Source of the DNA: Octadecabacter temperatus
GTDB lineage: Bacteria; Pseudomonadota; Alphaproteobacteria; Rhodobacterales; Rhodobacteraceae
DNA length: 64,000 nucleotides
Assembly (NCBI RefSeq): GCF_001187845.1
Contig: NZ_CP012160.1
Coordinates: forward strand, 1,984,001 to 2,048,000
Direction: 5' to 3'
Part shown: positions 53,949-62,817 of the stretch, one piece after another
Layout: the number at the start of each line of letters is the position of its first letter
Numbering within the stretch: position 1 is the stretch's first letter
Program-made: the position numbers and the translations under genes
Notes under the pieces: generated by a model
Databases searched by the model: none
Told to the model about the DNA's origin: nothing
Seen by the model: the letters and a program-made list of their open reading frames with translations, nothing else

Positions 53949-55639
53949 CTGATGATCTCGAACTTCGCGACATCAACCATGCCGCGATCCGTAATCTTGA
54001 GCATCGGAATCACAGGCAGCGCGAGGAACGCAAGCTGAAGGAAAGGTTCTTCGAGCGTCACACCAAGGCTTTTGGCGGCATCTCGCAGGTCTTCCAACGT
54101 CTCGCGCACAACCTCAAACGGTTCCAAACTCATTAAGCCAGCGACCGGAAGCGCCAATTCGGCAAGGATCTTACCGTTCTGCGCCACCACAAACCCACCC
54201 TCAAGTTCAGTCATGCGATTGCTGGCCAGCGCCATGTCGTCGTAGTCCGCACCGACGCAGGCGATATTGTGGTGGTCATGGCAAACCGTTGACGCGATGG
54301 CCCCGCTTTGCAAACCAAATCCTTTAACAAATCCAGTCGCGATATTCCCGTTTATGCCATGGCGCTCAATCACGGCGATCTTGATGAGGTCGCGCGCAAT
54401 ATCCGGTGCCTTGTCGCCGTTTTTCGGCTCGATTTTCTCATGCAGATGTTCGGTAATGATCTTGCCAGGGATAACACCGATGACATCCGTGTCGCTCCGA
54501 TTTGAAGCCGTTCGGAAATCCTGCGCCTGTACAGTTGGCGCATTCACTGAGTTGCGGCCGATGGTGGGTGTGATTTTGCGTGCCTTAAATGCCGCTTCGG
54601 CTGCATGAACGCCACCGCAAAACGTCAGTTTCGCATCGCAATTCTCTAAGCTGCCAAGGGCGGCTATATCCGCCCGCTGTCCGGGCGCAATTAGGCCGCG
54701 ATCCTTCAAACCGAACGCTTCAGCCGCCGACAAGGACGCAGCACGATAAACAGCAACAGGCGACACGCCACGCGCGATGGCCGTTCTGATGAGATAATCA
54801 AGATGGCCATGTTCGCCGATATCAAGCGGATTTCGATCATCCGTGCAAAAACACATATAACTCGCGGTGCGTTCATCCAGCAGCGGCAAAAGCGCGTCGA
54901 GGTCCTTGGAAACTGACCCCTCTCGGATCAGAACCCGCAACCCTTTCTGCAGTTTATCACGGGCTTCATCGGCCGACGTCGCCTCATGTTCGGTGCGAAT
55001 TCCTGCGGCGATATAGGCGTTTAGGTCTTTGCCCGAAAGCATTGGCGCATGACCGTCAATATGCCCGCCTCGAAAGGCTTCAAGTTTCGCCATGATCCCG
55101 GAATCTCGGTGAATGACACCGGGGTAGTTCATGACCTCAGCCAATCCGATGACCTGCGGATGGGAACGTAGCGGTTCAAGATCGTCCGCCTCAATCCGCG
55201 CACCAGAGGTTTCCATATTCGTTGATGGCACGCAGGAACTCAGGTTCACGCGAATATCCAAAACCGTCTCAAGTGCGGCGTCTAGGAAATATTGGATACC
55301 CGGAACGCCAAGAACGTTTGCAATTTCATGCGGATCGCAGATCGCCGTGGTGACGCCAAGTGGCGTTACGAGACGGTCAAATTCGAACGGGGTGACAAGG
55401 CTGCTTTCGATGTGAAGGTGCGTGTCGATAAAGCCTGGAACAAGCGTCAAACCACTAACATCAACGATTTCGCGACCATCATAAGACGCGCAGGTCCCGA
55501 CAATCGTGTCGCCACAAATCGCGACATCGCCCTCCAACATCGCACCAGTTATGACGTCAAAAACCTGCGCCCCGCGCAAAACCACATCCGCAGGCGCATC
55601 GCCGCGCCCTTGCGAAATTTGATGAGTAAGATCGGCCAT
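53945..55639 (-). CDS. ade: adenine deaminase
   Basis: This amidohydrolase converts adenine to hypoxanthine for purine salvage. The 564-residue protein has [17 protein letters not shown] with the metal-binding His pair, [39 protein letters not shown] and the C-terminal [19 protein letters not shown] histidine segment ([10 protein letters not shown]) of AdeC. ATG 55639 is chosen; the frame runs eight codons further. Convergent with the kinase gene. Confidence 0.95.
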   Translation of the reverse strand: MADLTHQISQGRGDAPADVVLRGAQVFDVITGAMLEGDVAICGDTIVGTCASYDGREIVDVSGLTLVPGFIDTHLHIESSLVTPFEFDRLVTPLGVTTAICDPHEIANVLGVPGIQYFLDAALETVLDIRVNLSSCVPSTNMETSGARIEADDLEPLRSHPQVIGLAEVMNYPGVIHRDSGIMAKLEAFRGGHIDGHAPMLSGKDLNAYIAAGIRTEHEATSADEARDKLQKGLRVLIREGSVSKDLDALLPLLDERTASYMCFCTDDRNPLDIGEHGHLDYLIRTAIARGVSPVAVYRAASLSAAEAFGLKDRGLIAPGQRADIAALGSLENCDAKLTFCGGVHAAEAAFKARKITPTIGRNSVNAPTVQAQDFRTASNRSDTDVIGVIPGKIITEHLHEKIEPKNGDKAPDIARDLIKIAVIERHGINGNIATGFVKGFGLQSGAIASTVCHDHHNIACVGADYDDMALASNRMTELEGGFVVAQNGKILAELALPVAGLMSLEPFEVVRETLEDLRDAAKSLGVTLEEPFLQLAFLALPVIPMLKITDRGMVDVAKFEIIS

Positions 55640-55702
55640 AGTGCTCTCCTGCGTTTCGCGCAACAGACAGCAGTTTCGGCATGGCGTCCAGATCGTACAG
55701 TT

Positions 55703-57748
55703 TTAGGCCACGCCAGTCGGGGCATTCCCTTGTAAGAATGCTTCAAACCCATCCACGTCGAGGGGACGTGTAATCAGATAGCCCTGAGCTTCCTCGCAGT
55801 TATGCTCAATCAACCAATCAAGCTGCTCTTGGGTTTCAACCCCTTCCGACACAACACGCGCGCCGATTTGCTGACCAAGAGTTAAGATTAACTGAACAAT
55901 CGGGCCGGACGTGGGAAGCTGGTCAACGAATGATCTGTCGATCTTCAAACAGGTCAAAGGAAAACGTGAAATGTAAGAGAGGTTGGAATAACCGGTTCCA
56001 AAATCATCAATCGCAATGCGATATCCCATCGCGGTAATGGCTTTTAGCTTCTCGGCAATCGACACGTGATCGCCGATCAGCACCGTTTCCGTGATTTCCA
56101 ATTCAATATGACCATGGGGGAAGTCCGTTTGCGACGCGAGTTTTTTCAGTAACGGCAAAAAACCGGAATCCGAGAATTGGCGGGGTGAGACGTTGAGAGA
56201 CAAGTCCAAATCAAGCCCAGCATGGCGCCATGCAATCGCTTGAGCGCAGCCAATTTCAAGGACCATCTTGCCCAGCTCATCGATCAGGCCAGTTTCCTCG
56301 CATATCGAAATGAAGGCATCCGGCATCACAAGCCCATGTTCAGGTCGATTCCAACGGACGAGCCCTTCTGCGCCAACAATCTTACCTGACCGAATGTCGA
56401 GCCTAGGTTGGTAATGAAGGATGAATTCCTTGGTCTGGACCGCCCTTTTCAGTGCGACCTCTGTTTGATCACGCGCAAGCGCTGCGGCGCCCATTTCGGT
56501 GTTAAAGAATGTTACGCAGTTTCGCCCGGCCTGCTTAGACGCATATAGCGCAATATCGGCTTCTCGTAAGACATCAGTGAAGCGCTTCGTCTCATCCGTG
56601 TATCCTGCAACACCAACACTAATTGTTGAATCGATACGCGTTTTATCATGAAGGATCGGAGCGGAAATCGCGCTACGAAGTCGCTGAATTTGTTTTTCTA
56701 GGGCGACGCGTGAACACCGGCCCTCGATGACAACCACAAACTCGTCGCCACCTAGGCGTGCGATCATATCTTGCGCGCGCAATGCGGCGCGCGCACGCTC
56801 CGCGATCTGTTTAAGAACTGTATCCCCGGCCTCGTGACCGTACCTGTCATTGATAAGCTTGAAGCGGTCCACATCAAAAAAGATAATTGTACTTCCGATC
56901 GCTGCGCCTTCTTCTTCCAATTGCGCTAGGAAGTTCTGCAAATACGATCGGTTGTGCAGGTTCGTCAGTTGGTCGCGATTGGCGAGATGGCGCGCTGTGT
57001 CGCGGGCCTCTTTCAACTCACTCACATCGATCGCTGTGACAAGGATTGCCGGTTCGCCGGTCACGGCATCAGAACAGCTTTTCAGGGACAAATCAAACCA
57101 GCGCTTACCCTGCACGGTTCGCAGTTTCGTGACCAACCTATGTTCGCCGGCCGTTTCGACATGGGCAATGACCCTCTCAAAGTCGGCAGGATTATCAAAC
57201 AGGCCGCTAAAGCTCTCGATTGGCGCGAGGAAAGCATTTCTTGCTGCAGGGTTCAGATAAAGAGGCGGCCCTTTCATACTGAACATTGTGATCATCACGT
57301 CCGTGTGCAAAAGCGCCTCTGCGCTGCGCAAGTTATCGGGCTGATTTTCGACATCGCCAATGGCTTCGCACTGCATCGCCATTCGGCCATCCGCGAGCTG
57401 ATACCCACGATACACAACCATCACGCTTTTGGGTTTTCCGTTGGGATAAATCGTCCAAAGTTCAGTGAAAGTAGCGTCAGATCGCGAGAAATCGTTTTGA
57501 TATTGCTTCAGCCGCTTTTCTACTGTCGGAGTCATGTCGGATTTCAAATCACGCGTATAAAGTTTTTCAGCCGACGGGGCTTTCCACAATTCAAGCGCCG
57601 CCGGATTTGCAAATGTTATCCGCGAATTGTCGATATCGAATATCCAAACGGCAACGTCGAGGCGTTCAAGAATATCCCCCGCGCCTGCGTCAGAAATAGA
57701 GCGCACTGAAAGCGTTGGCTCTTGCTGCATGATCGACAAGATTTTCAT
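55703..57748 (-). CDS. PAS-GGDEF-EAL cyclic-di-GMP enzyme
   Basis: The 681-residue protein lacks membrane helices. Two PAS-like sensor domains (about residues 20-125 and 140-250) precede a GGDEF domain (LGGDEFVVVIEG, with the inhibitory I-site RAQD five residues before GGDEF) and an EAL domain. The EAL signature reads EGLVRW, but NVSPRQF, ELEITETVLI, DDFGTGYSNLSY, LKIDRSFV and SEGVETQEQL keep the metal and catalytic residues. Both synthesis and degradation of c-di-GMP are possible. It is followed by the GST gene upstream on the same strand. Confidence 0.93.
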   Translation of the reverse strand: MKILSIMQQEPTLSVRSISDAGAGDILERLDVAVWIFDIDNSRITFANPAALELWKAPSAEKLYTRDLKSDMTPTVEKRLKQYQNDFSRSDATFTELWTIYPNGKPKSVMVVYRGYQLADGRMAMQCEAIGDVENQPDNLRSAEALLHTDVMITMFSMKGPPLYLNPAARNAFLAPIESFSGLFDNPADFERVIAHVETAGEHRLVTKLRTVQGKRWFDLSLKSCSDAVTGEPAILVTAIDVSELKEARDTARHLANRDQLTNLHNRSYLQNFLAQLEEEGAAIGSTIIFFDVDRFKLINDRYGHEAGDTVLKQIAERARAALRAQDMIARLGGDEFVVVIEGRCSRVALEKQIQRLRSAISAPILHDKTRIDSTISVGVAGYTDETKRFTDVLREADIALYASKQAGRNCVTFFNTEMGAAALARDQTEVALKRAVQTKEFILHYQPRLDIRSGKIVGAEGLVRWNRPEHGLVMPDAFISICEETGLIDELGKMVLEIGCAQAIAWRHAGLDLDLSLNVSPRQFSDSGFLPLLKKLASQTDFPHGHIELEITETVLIGDHVSIAEKLKAITAMGYRIAIDDFGTGYSNLSYISRFPLTCLKIDRSFVDQLPTSGPIVQLILTLGQQIGARVVSEGVETQEQLDWLIEHNCEEAQGYLITRPLDVDGFEAFLQGNAPTGVA

Positions 57749-57793
57749 CAGTTCCGTAAAAGTCCTTTCACAATCGCGGTGCGTGTCAATGCA

Positions 57794-58426
57794 TCACGAT
57801 GCCCGTCGAACCCGGGTTCCAAGTTCATCGAGGGAGCTAAAGTTCTCCGTCTGGGTTACGTCTTCAATCCAACGCGCAATGTTTGGAGTTTCGTTCATAT
57901 CCAATCCTGCTTCCTGCAGAACGTGGACATAGCCAAACAAGGCAATGTCCGCGACGCTATACCCTTGCTCAAGGATGAACCGACGTGTTGCCAAATGCGT
58001 GTCAAGTTTCGCCAAGCCAGGGCGCGCCGCCTTTTGCCAAGCGGCAATATCATCGAGATGAGACTCGCGTTCTTGCGGAACAATATGAGTGAAAAACCGT
58101 GCTGGCGCGATGTAAGGCTCGAGCTTGGATTGTTCGAAAAACATCCATTGCAGCGCCTCTGCGCGCGCTTTTTCCGTTTGAGGCATGAGGTAAGAGCCTT
58201 CCGCGAGATACCAGAGGATTGCGTTGCTCTCCCCGATACCTTCTCCTTCAGATGTGACAAGAAACGGAACAACACCCATCGGGTTCACGGCAAGATAATG
58301 CGCGTCCTTTTGCTCCCCTTTCAAAACGTCGACCATCTTCAAATTAAAGTCCTTACCCAATTGTTTCAACGCCAACCAAGGCTTCATGCAATTCCCCGAC
58401 CCTACGCATGCATACAATTCCGTCAT
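57794..58426 (-). CDS. glutathione S-transferase
   Basis: A 210-residue GST with an N-terminal thioredoxin-like domain (LYACVGSGNCMKPWLALK, NPMGVVPFLVT, GIGESNAILWYLAE: the ESNAI glutathione-binding segment) and a helical C-terminal domain (YSVADIALFGYVHV, the N-capping box). The substrate is unknown. ATG 58426 gives the canonical opening; the frame extends 13 codons. Divergent from nrdJ across 222 bases. Confidence 0.92.
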   Translation of the reverse strand: MTELYACVGSGNCMKPWLALKQLGKDFNLKMVDVLKGEQKDAHYLAVNPMGVVPFLVTSEGEGIGESNAILWYLAEGSYLMPQTEKARAEALQWMFFEQSKLEPYIAPARFFTHIVPQERESHLDDIAAWQKAARPGLAKLDTHLATRRFILEQGYSVADIALFGYVHVLQEAGLDMNETPNIARWIEDVTQTENFSSLDELGTRVRRAS

Positions 58427-58648
58427 CAGTATTTGCCTTTCAAAAAGCGCCTCCGATGCCTTCATATTCTTAGTTGCTTAACAGTCGCCTAACTGCGGAC
58501 GTATCTTTTCAATCCCCCGTGAGAGCACTTTTCCAAAAAACAGACTCGACTATCTCAAACTCAACTATAAGATTAATATCCAGATAACACTTCATTAACC
58601 ATATTAGTAAATATTTGTTTAAAATAAGCTGCCTAAGTGGAAATATCA
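58427..58648. promoter_or_regulatory. AT-rich divergent intergenic region before the ribonucleotide reductase
   Basis: About the last 130 bases are distinctly AT-rich by eye (runs such as ATATTAGTAAATATTTG and TTTAAAATAA), unlike the rest of the window, and the poor GC continues into the first 80 bases of the coding region. It must contain both promoters. I see no cobalamin-riboswitch core and no NrdR box that I would trust. Confidence 0.5.
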
Positions 58649-60373
58649 ATGTATGATGTAAATCAAGAACAGACATCTCTATCCTTCTTTTCACAACCTA
58701 TAGCTGAACGTATTTGGCAAACTAAATATCGATATTCCACCGCCGGCCAAGTTATCGACGATACCGTGCAGGACACCTGGGAACGTGTGGCACGGGGCCT
58801 CGCTGAGATCGAAGCGCCATCAGATCAATCCGCGACGAGCGCCGCGTTCCTTGCTGCGATGCGCAATTTCAAAGTTCTGCCAGGGGGGCGAATTTTGTCT
58901 GGTTGCGGGACCAAGCGCAATGTGACGCTCTCAAATACATTCGTTATGCGCACTATTCCGGACAGTGTTGACGGCATCATGGATACGCTCAAGGACGCCG
59001 CACTTACGATGCAAATGGGTGGCGGAATTGGCTTTGATTTCTCAACCATCCGCCCGACCGGTACGCATGTCCGTGGGTTGGATTGCCTCGCTGCCGGGCC
59101 GCTTGCAGCGATGGATATTTTCGACACCACCTGCAAAATGATCGTAAAGGGGATGGGGCGCGGCGCAATGATGGCGACGATGCGCTGTGACCACCCCGAC
59201 ATCGAAGCGTTTATCGTTGCGAAGTCTGATCGCACACGCCTTCGCAATTTCAATCTGTCGGTCATGGTGACTGATGCGTTTATGGATGCGGTCACCGAAG
59301 ACGATGCTTGGGACTTGGTCTGGGAAGGGACTGTGATGCGCCGCCTGCGGGCACGTGATCTGTGGAACTCGATCATGAAACAGACCTACGCGACAGCCGA
59401 ACCTGGCGTGCTGTTCATTGATCGCATCAACGCCCACAATCCTCTCCGGTATCTCGAAACTATATCGGCGACGAACTCTTGTGCCGAACAACCACTTCCG
59501 CCCTATGGGACCTGTCCACTCGCCTCTGTGAATCTGGCACAGCTGGTCATTGCTCCCTTCAGCCCTGATGCACGCCTTGACGTGGGTGAGCTTCGCAACC
59601 TTGTGCGAGTCGCCGTTCGTATGCTCGACAATACACTAGATGTCTCGCGCTACGCACTTGATGCACAGTGGCAGCAAGCACAAAACCAGCGGCGTATCGG
59701 CATTGGTGTAACAGGCGTTGCGGATGCGATCGCAATGCTTGGAGCGCGCTATGGGTCTGCAAAGGCCGTGTTCCTGCTTGGAAGCTGGATGCAAACTATC
59801 CAGAACGCCGCTTATCAAGCCTCAGCCCTCCTCGCGAAAGAGCGCGGCACATTTCCGCATTATGATGCGGATGCACATTTGTCGGGTGCCAATATCCAAA
59901 ACCTCGACCCTGAAGTGCAGGAACTGGTGCGTAAACACGGGCTGCGTAACGGCACACTCACCACGATTGCCCCGACGGGCACGACATCGATGTTTGCCGG
60001 AAACGTTTCATCAGGTGTCGAGCCTATCTTCTCGACGTCTTTCAGCCGCGTCGTCACCAATCCGGATGGCACCAAGTCCAGTGAACGGGTCATGGATTTC
60101 GCAGCGTGGCAGTTCAGCCAGATGCATGGACCTGACACTCCTCTACCCGAGAGTTTCGTCACCACTGCCGATCTGACACCACAAGACCATGTCGCGATGC
60201 AAGCCGCCGCGCAAAAATGGGTCGACAGCGGGATTTCCAAGACTGTGAACTGCCCCGAAGACATTGCTTTTGACGACTTCAAAACCATCTACCGAGACGC
60301 CTATAATACAGGCTGCAAAGGGTGTACGACTTATAGGCCCAACAATGTCACTGGATCTATTTTGTCCCTATGA
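58649..60373 (+). CDS. nrdJ: short adenosylcobalamin-dependent (class II) ribonucleotide reductase
   Basis: The enzyme reduces ribonucleotides using B12, needing no oxygen. The 574-residue protein has GGRILSGCGT, MQMGGGIGFDFSTIRPTG, the radical triad in TNSCAEQPLPPYGTC (Asn276, Cys278, Glu280) and a terminal GCKGCTTYRPN (Cys556, Cys559). Two oddities: at the usual NC[FY]V position the sequence is NTFV (Thr97 replaces the partner Cys), and the protein stops right after VTGSIL, where longer relatives continue with a C-terminal domain. ATG 58649 is preferred to GTG 58637. The stop overlaps the next gene. Confidence 0.9.
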   Translation: MYDVNQEQTSLSFFSQPIAERIWQTKYRYSTAGQVIDDTVQDTWERVARGLAEIEAPSDQSATSAAFLAAMRNFKVLPGGRILSGCGTKRNVTLSNTFVMRTIPDSVDGIMDTLKDAALTMQMGGGIGFDFSTIRPTGTHVRGLDCLAAGPLAAMDIFDTTCKMIVKGMGRGAMMATMRCDHPDIEAFIVAKSDRTRLRNFNLSVMVTDAFMDAVTEDDAWDLVWEGTVMRRLRARDLWNSIMKQTYATAEPGVLFIDRINAHNPLRYLETISATNSCAEQPLPPYGTCPLASVNLAQLVIAPFSPDARLDVGELRNLVRVAVRMLDNTLDVSRYALDAQWQQAQNQRRIGIGVTGVADAIAMLGARYGSAKAVFLLGSWMQTIQNAAYQASALLAKERGTFPHYDADAHLSGANIQNLDPEVQELVRKHGLRNGTLTTIAPTGTTSMFAGNVSSGVEPIFSTSFSRVVTNPDGTKSSERVMDFAAWQFSQMHGPDTPLPESFVTTADLTPQDHVAMQAAAQKWVDSGISKTVNCPEDIAFDDFKTIYRDAYNTGCKGCTTYRPNNVTGSILSL

Positions 60374-60591
60374 AAAAAGTCACCGCCCTCTTGCGCCGAC
60401 TAACTGATGGCTCAGGCAACGCACGATGGAAGGCCACGCATCGTCACCGCAAAGGCAGGCTGTACCGCGTGGTTGGGCCTGCGATCCTCGAGGCGGACCG
60501 CTCAGCCGTGGTAATTTACGATGATGCGGACGGCACAGTCTGGGTGCGTTCAGCGGATGAGTTCAACGATGGCCGCTTCACCCCCCTCTAG
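60370..60591 (+). CDS. small protein coupled to nrdJ, DUF1653-like
   Basis: A 73-residue protein starting at an ATGA overlap with the nrdJ stop. It begins basic (MKKVTALLRRLTDGSGNARW) and then has a compact beta fold (KGRLYRVVGPA, AVVIYDDADGTVWVRSADEF, ending DGRFTPL). The second part resembles DUF1653-type small beta domains; the match is by memory only. The tight coupling suggests a role with the reductase, perhaps an accessory subunit, which is inference. Confidence 0.7.
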   Translation: MKKVTALLRRLTDGSGNARWKATHRHRKGRLYRVVGPAILEADRSAVVIYDDADGTVWVRSADEFNDGRFTPL

Positions 60592-60682
60592 GCGCGCGTG
60601 ACAACAATGTAGTCGATGTGTCGCCACTTGGTTTGGTATATCCCTTACAAGGATTCGCCGAGCATTCGAGAGGAGCGACGCC

Positions 60683-61840
60683 ATGCCGACCCTACTGACC
60701 CCGTCGACCGTCACCAAAGCCTATATCGGCGCGGCAATACATGACGGGGAAACCCTGCACGCGGATCACGCTTTGGCTCTGTTAAAGCACGGGGTATTTG
60801 ACGTTGTTCCTGTTGCTGCGCTGCCCAACGATTGTCCCCTCGAAAAACTAGATGGCGGCATAATCACACCTGCATTCGTCGACCTGCAGGTTAATGGCGG
60901 TGGCGGCGTGATGTTCAATGATGACCAATCTGTGGACACGTTGCGCACCATTGCCGCGGCCCATGCCCAGACAGGAACCGGCGCGATTTTACCCACGCTG
61001 ATCACCGACACCCCTGCCCGAACCTCAGCCGCAATCGACGCGGTCGAACACGCAATTCAGCAAGGAGTGCCCGGTATTGCCGGCATCCACCTTGAAGGCC
61101 CGCATCTTTGCGTGGCTCGCAAAGGTGCCCATGACCCAGCACTTATCCGGCCAATGACGGATGATGACCTGTCAGTTCTGCTAGACGCGGCGACGCGAAT
61201 TTCCAACATCATAGTCACCGTTGCCCCCGAAAACGTTACGCTGACGCAAATCAAAGCAATGTCGCAGGCCGGTATCGTTGTTTCCCTGGGCCACACCGAT
61301 GCTGATACGAACACGTGCCATGCCGCATTTGATGCTGGCGCGCGTTGTGTCACCCACCTGTTCAACGCCATGAGCCAGCTCGGAAGCCGCGAACCCGGGC
61401 TTGTTGGCGCGACGCTCGCACGCCCTGAAATTTTTGCGGGGCTCATTGCCGATGGCATCCATGTTCACCCCGAAACTATTTCCATCGCGCTGACCTCAAA
61501 ACCAGAACGCATGTTCTTGGTGACCGACGCTATGTCGACCGTTGACTCCAAGATCGCGTCCTTCACCCTCAACGGGCGCGAAATTTTTCGCAGTGAGAAC
61601 CGTTTGACGCTGGCTGATGGCACACTCGCAGGAGCTGACCTAAACATGCCAAAGGCCCTATCCGTGATGGTCAACGATGCGAAAGACGCCATTGAAAGAA
61701 CAGTCATGCGTGCAACATCAACACCCGCGCAATTGCTGCGGGATGCGGGGTCTTTGGGCCGTTTGGGAACTGGTGCGAAGATGGCTGTGTACCTTGCGAA
61801 AGACGCAACATCCGCATCGGTCTTACGTGTCCAAACCTAA
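60683..61840 (+). CDS. nagA: N-acetylglucosamine-6-phosphate deacetylase
   Basis: NagA removes the acetyl group of GlcNAc-6-P, feeding recycled amino sugar back to glucosamine-6-P. The 385-residue protein has ITPAFVDLQVNGGGGVMF, the metal site GIHLEGPHL, HTDADT, THLFNAMSQL and LVTDAMSTVD. Length is normal. A GAGGAG ribosome site precedes the ATG. It acts on the same pool as glmS and glmU at 49-52 kb. The TAA overlaps the convergent glycosyltransferase stop (CTAA). Confidence 0.95.
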   Translation: MPTLLTPSTVTKAYIGAAIHDGETLHADHALALLKHGVFDVVPVAALPNDCPLEKLDGGIITPAFVDLQVNGGGGVMFNDDQSVDTLRTIAAAHAQTGTGAILPTLITDTPARTSAAIDAVEHAIQQGVPGIAGIHLEGPHLCVARKGAHDPALIRPMTDDDLSVLLDAATRISNIIVTVAPENVTLTQIKAMSQAGIVVSLGHTDADTNTCHAAFDAGARCVTHLFNAMSQLGSREPGLVGATLARPEIFAGLIADGIHVHPETISIALTSKPERMFLVTDAMSTVDSKIASFTLNGREIFRSENRLTLADGTLAGADLNMPKALSVMVNDAKDAIERTVMRATSTPAQLLRDAGSLGRLGTGAKMAVYLAKDATSASVLRVQT

Positions 61841-62817
61841 AGGCGACCGAACAACGCCGCGAGCCACATAACACCGCCAGCGGCCGACCTTTGACGATAA
61901 ATACCAGAGCGGCGCAACTGGAACAATCTTCGCCACAAAGATGCCTCTCGCGCTTGCGTGAATGTTCGTAAGCGCTGTTGGTTCTGCGGGGTCATTTGGC
62001 CTGAGATCGCCGTCAAACAATCGATATTTCGATCCGTCCACCCAGCCCAAACACCCTGCCAAATCAGCTTGACGCGGCGCAATCGCGAACGCCAACAGTC
62101 ATTCGCGCCAAGCACGTTGTTGCTGTGCTGGCGATACAACAGAACGGGTTGTTCATCACAAATCACCTGTCCGCCCACAGCTGTGATGAGCTGGTAAAGC
62201 CACCAATCGTGAATGACCGGCGTGGGCGTATCCGCAATAACCGAAGCCACCAACTGCGTGGCGGCGCTATTCAAAACGATCGTGTTTCCGCTGGCTATAT
62301 TCTGAACCAGTGCATTTGCAAAACTGGGACCGCGACGGCGCATCGGGGACAGTCGCATTCGACCAAGGCGATTATCGGCAATCAAGGTACGGGCGCAATA
62401 AAGCGCCGGAGTATCTGGGGAAATTTTGTTCAATTGCTCAACTGCGCGCGCCAGCTTATCGGGCAACCAGACGTCATCTTGGTCCGCCAGCGCCCAGATC
62501 TCTCCAGCTGGAGCGGCGGACATAAGGGCCATGAAATTCGCGGCCACACCAAGCGCTGGTCCGTCAAGCACAACTGGTTTCTTAACGCAGGCATTCAAAA
62601 TTTCGCGGCTCTGATCCTCGCCTGCTTTGGGCGCATCAATACCAGCCCATAAGGCCCAGTTCGGATAGGTTTGCGTCGTGAAACTCGACAATTGTTGCGG
62701 CAGGTACTTTTCGCCCTGATGCACTGCCATCAATATATGGACGCAGGCAGAACTATTGCCTGCGGTACCAACAAAGGTGCTGTGTTCTTTGTGAAGATCG
62801 TTTGGGCGCAACATCAT
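61837..62817 (-). CDS. family 2 glycosyltransferase
   Basis: The 326-residue protein has the GT-A fold of GT2: VHILMAVHQGEKYLPQQL, a metal-binding segment WALADQDDVWLPDKL, and the conserved ASGNTIVLN and HDWWLYQLI segments. The product sugar and acceptor are unknown; enzymes of this type build rhamnan or exopolysaccharide side chains. Its ATG overlaps the stop of the GT4 gene upstream by four bases, so the two belong to one polysaccharide unit that continues beyond the window. Confidence 0.9.
   Translation of the reverse strand: MMLRPNDLHKEHSTFVGTAGNSSACVHILMAVHQGEKYLPQQLSSFTTQTYPNWALWAGIDAPKAGEDQSREILNACVKKPVVLDGPALGVAANFMALMSAAPAGEIWALADQDDVWLPDKLARAVEQLNKISPDTPALYCARTLIADNRLGRMRLSPMRRRGPSFANALVQNIASGNTIVLNSAATQLVASVIADTPTPVIHDWWLYQLITAVGGQVICDEQPVLLYRQHSNNVLGANDCWRSRLRRVKLIWQGVWAGWTDRNIDCLTAISGQMTPQNQQRLRTFTQAREASLWRRLFQLRRSGIYRQRSAAGGVMWLAALFGRL

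Noticed and set aside
58427..58648. Possible cobalamin riboswitch or NrdR box before nrdJ
   Set aside because: No B12-box-like core and no convincing palindromic NrdR site found by eye.
58509..58694. 61-codon hydrophobic lower-strand frame over the nrdJ promoter
   Set aside because: It overlaps the nrdJ start, sits in AT-rich DNA where stops and starts are frequent, and has no ribosome site.
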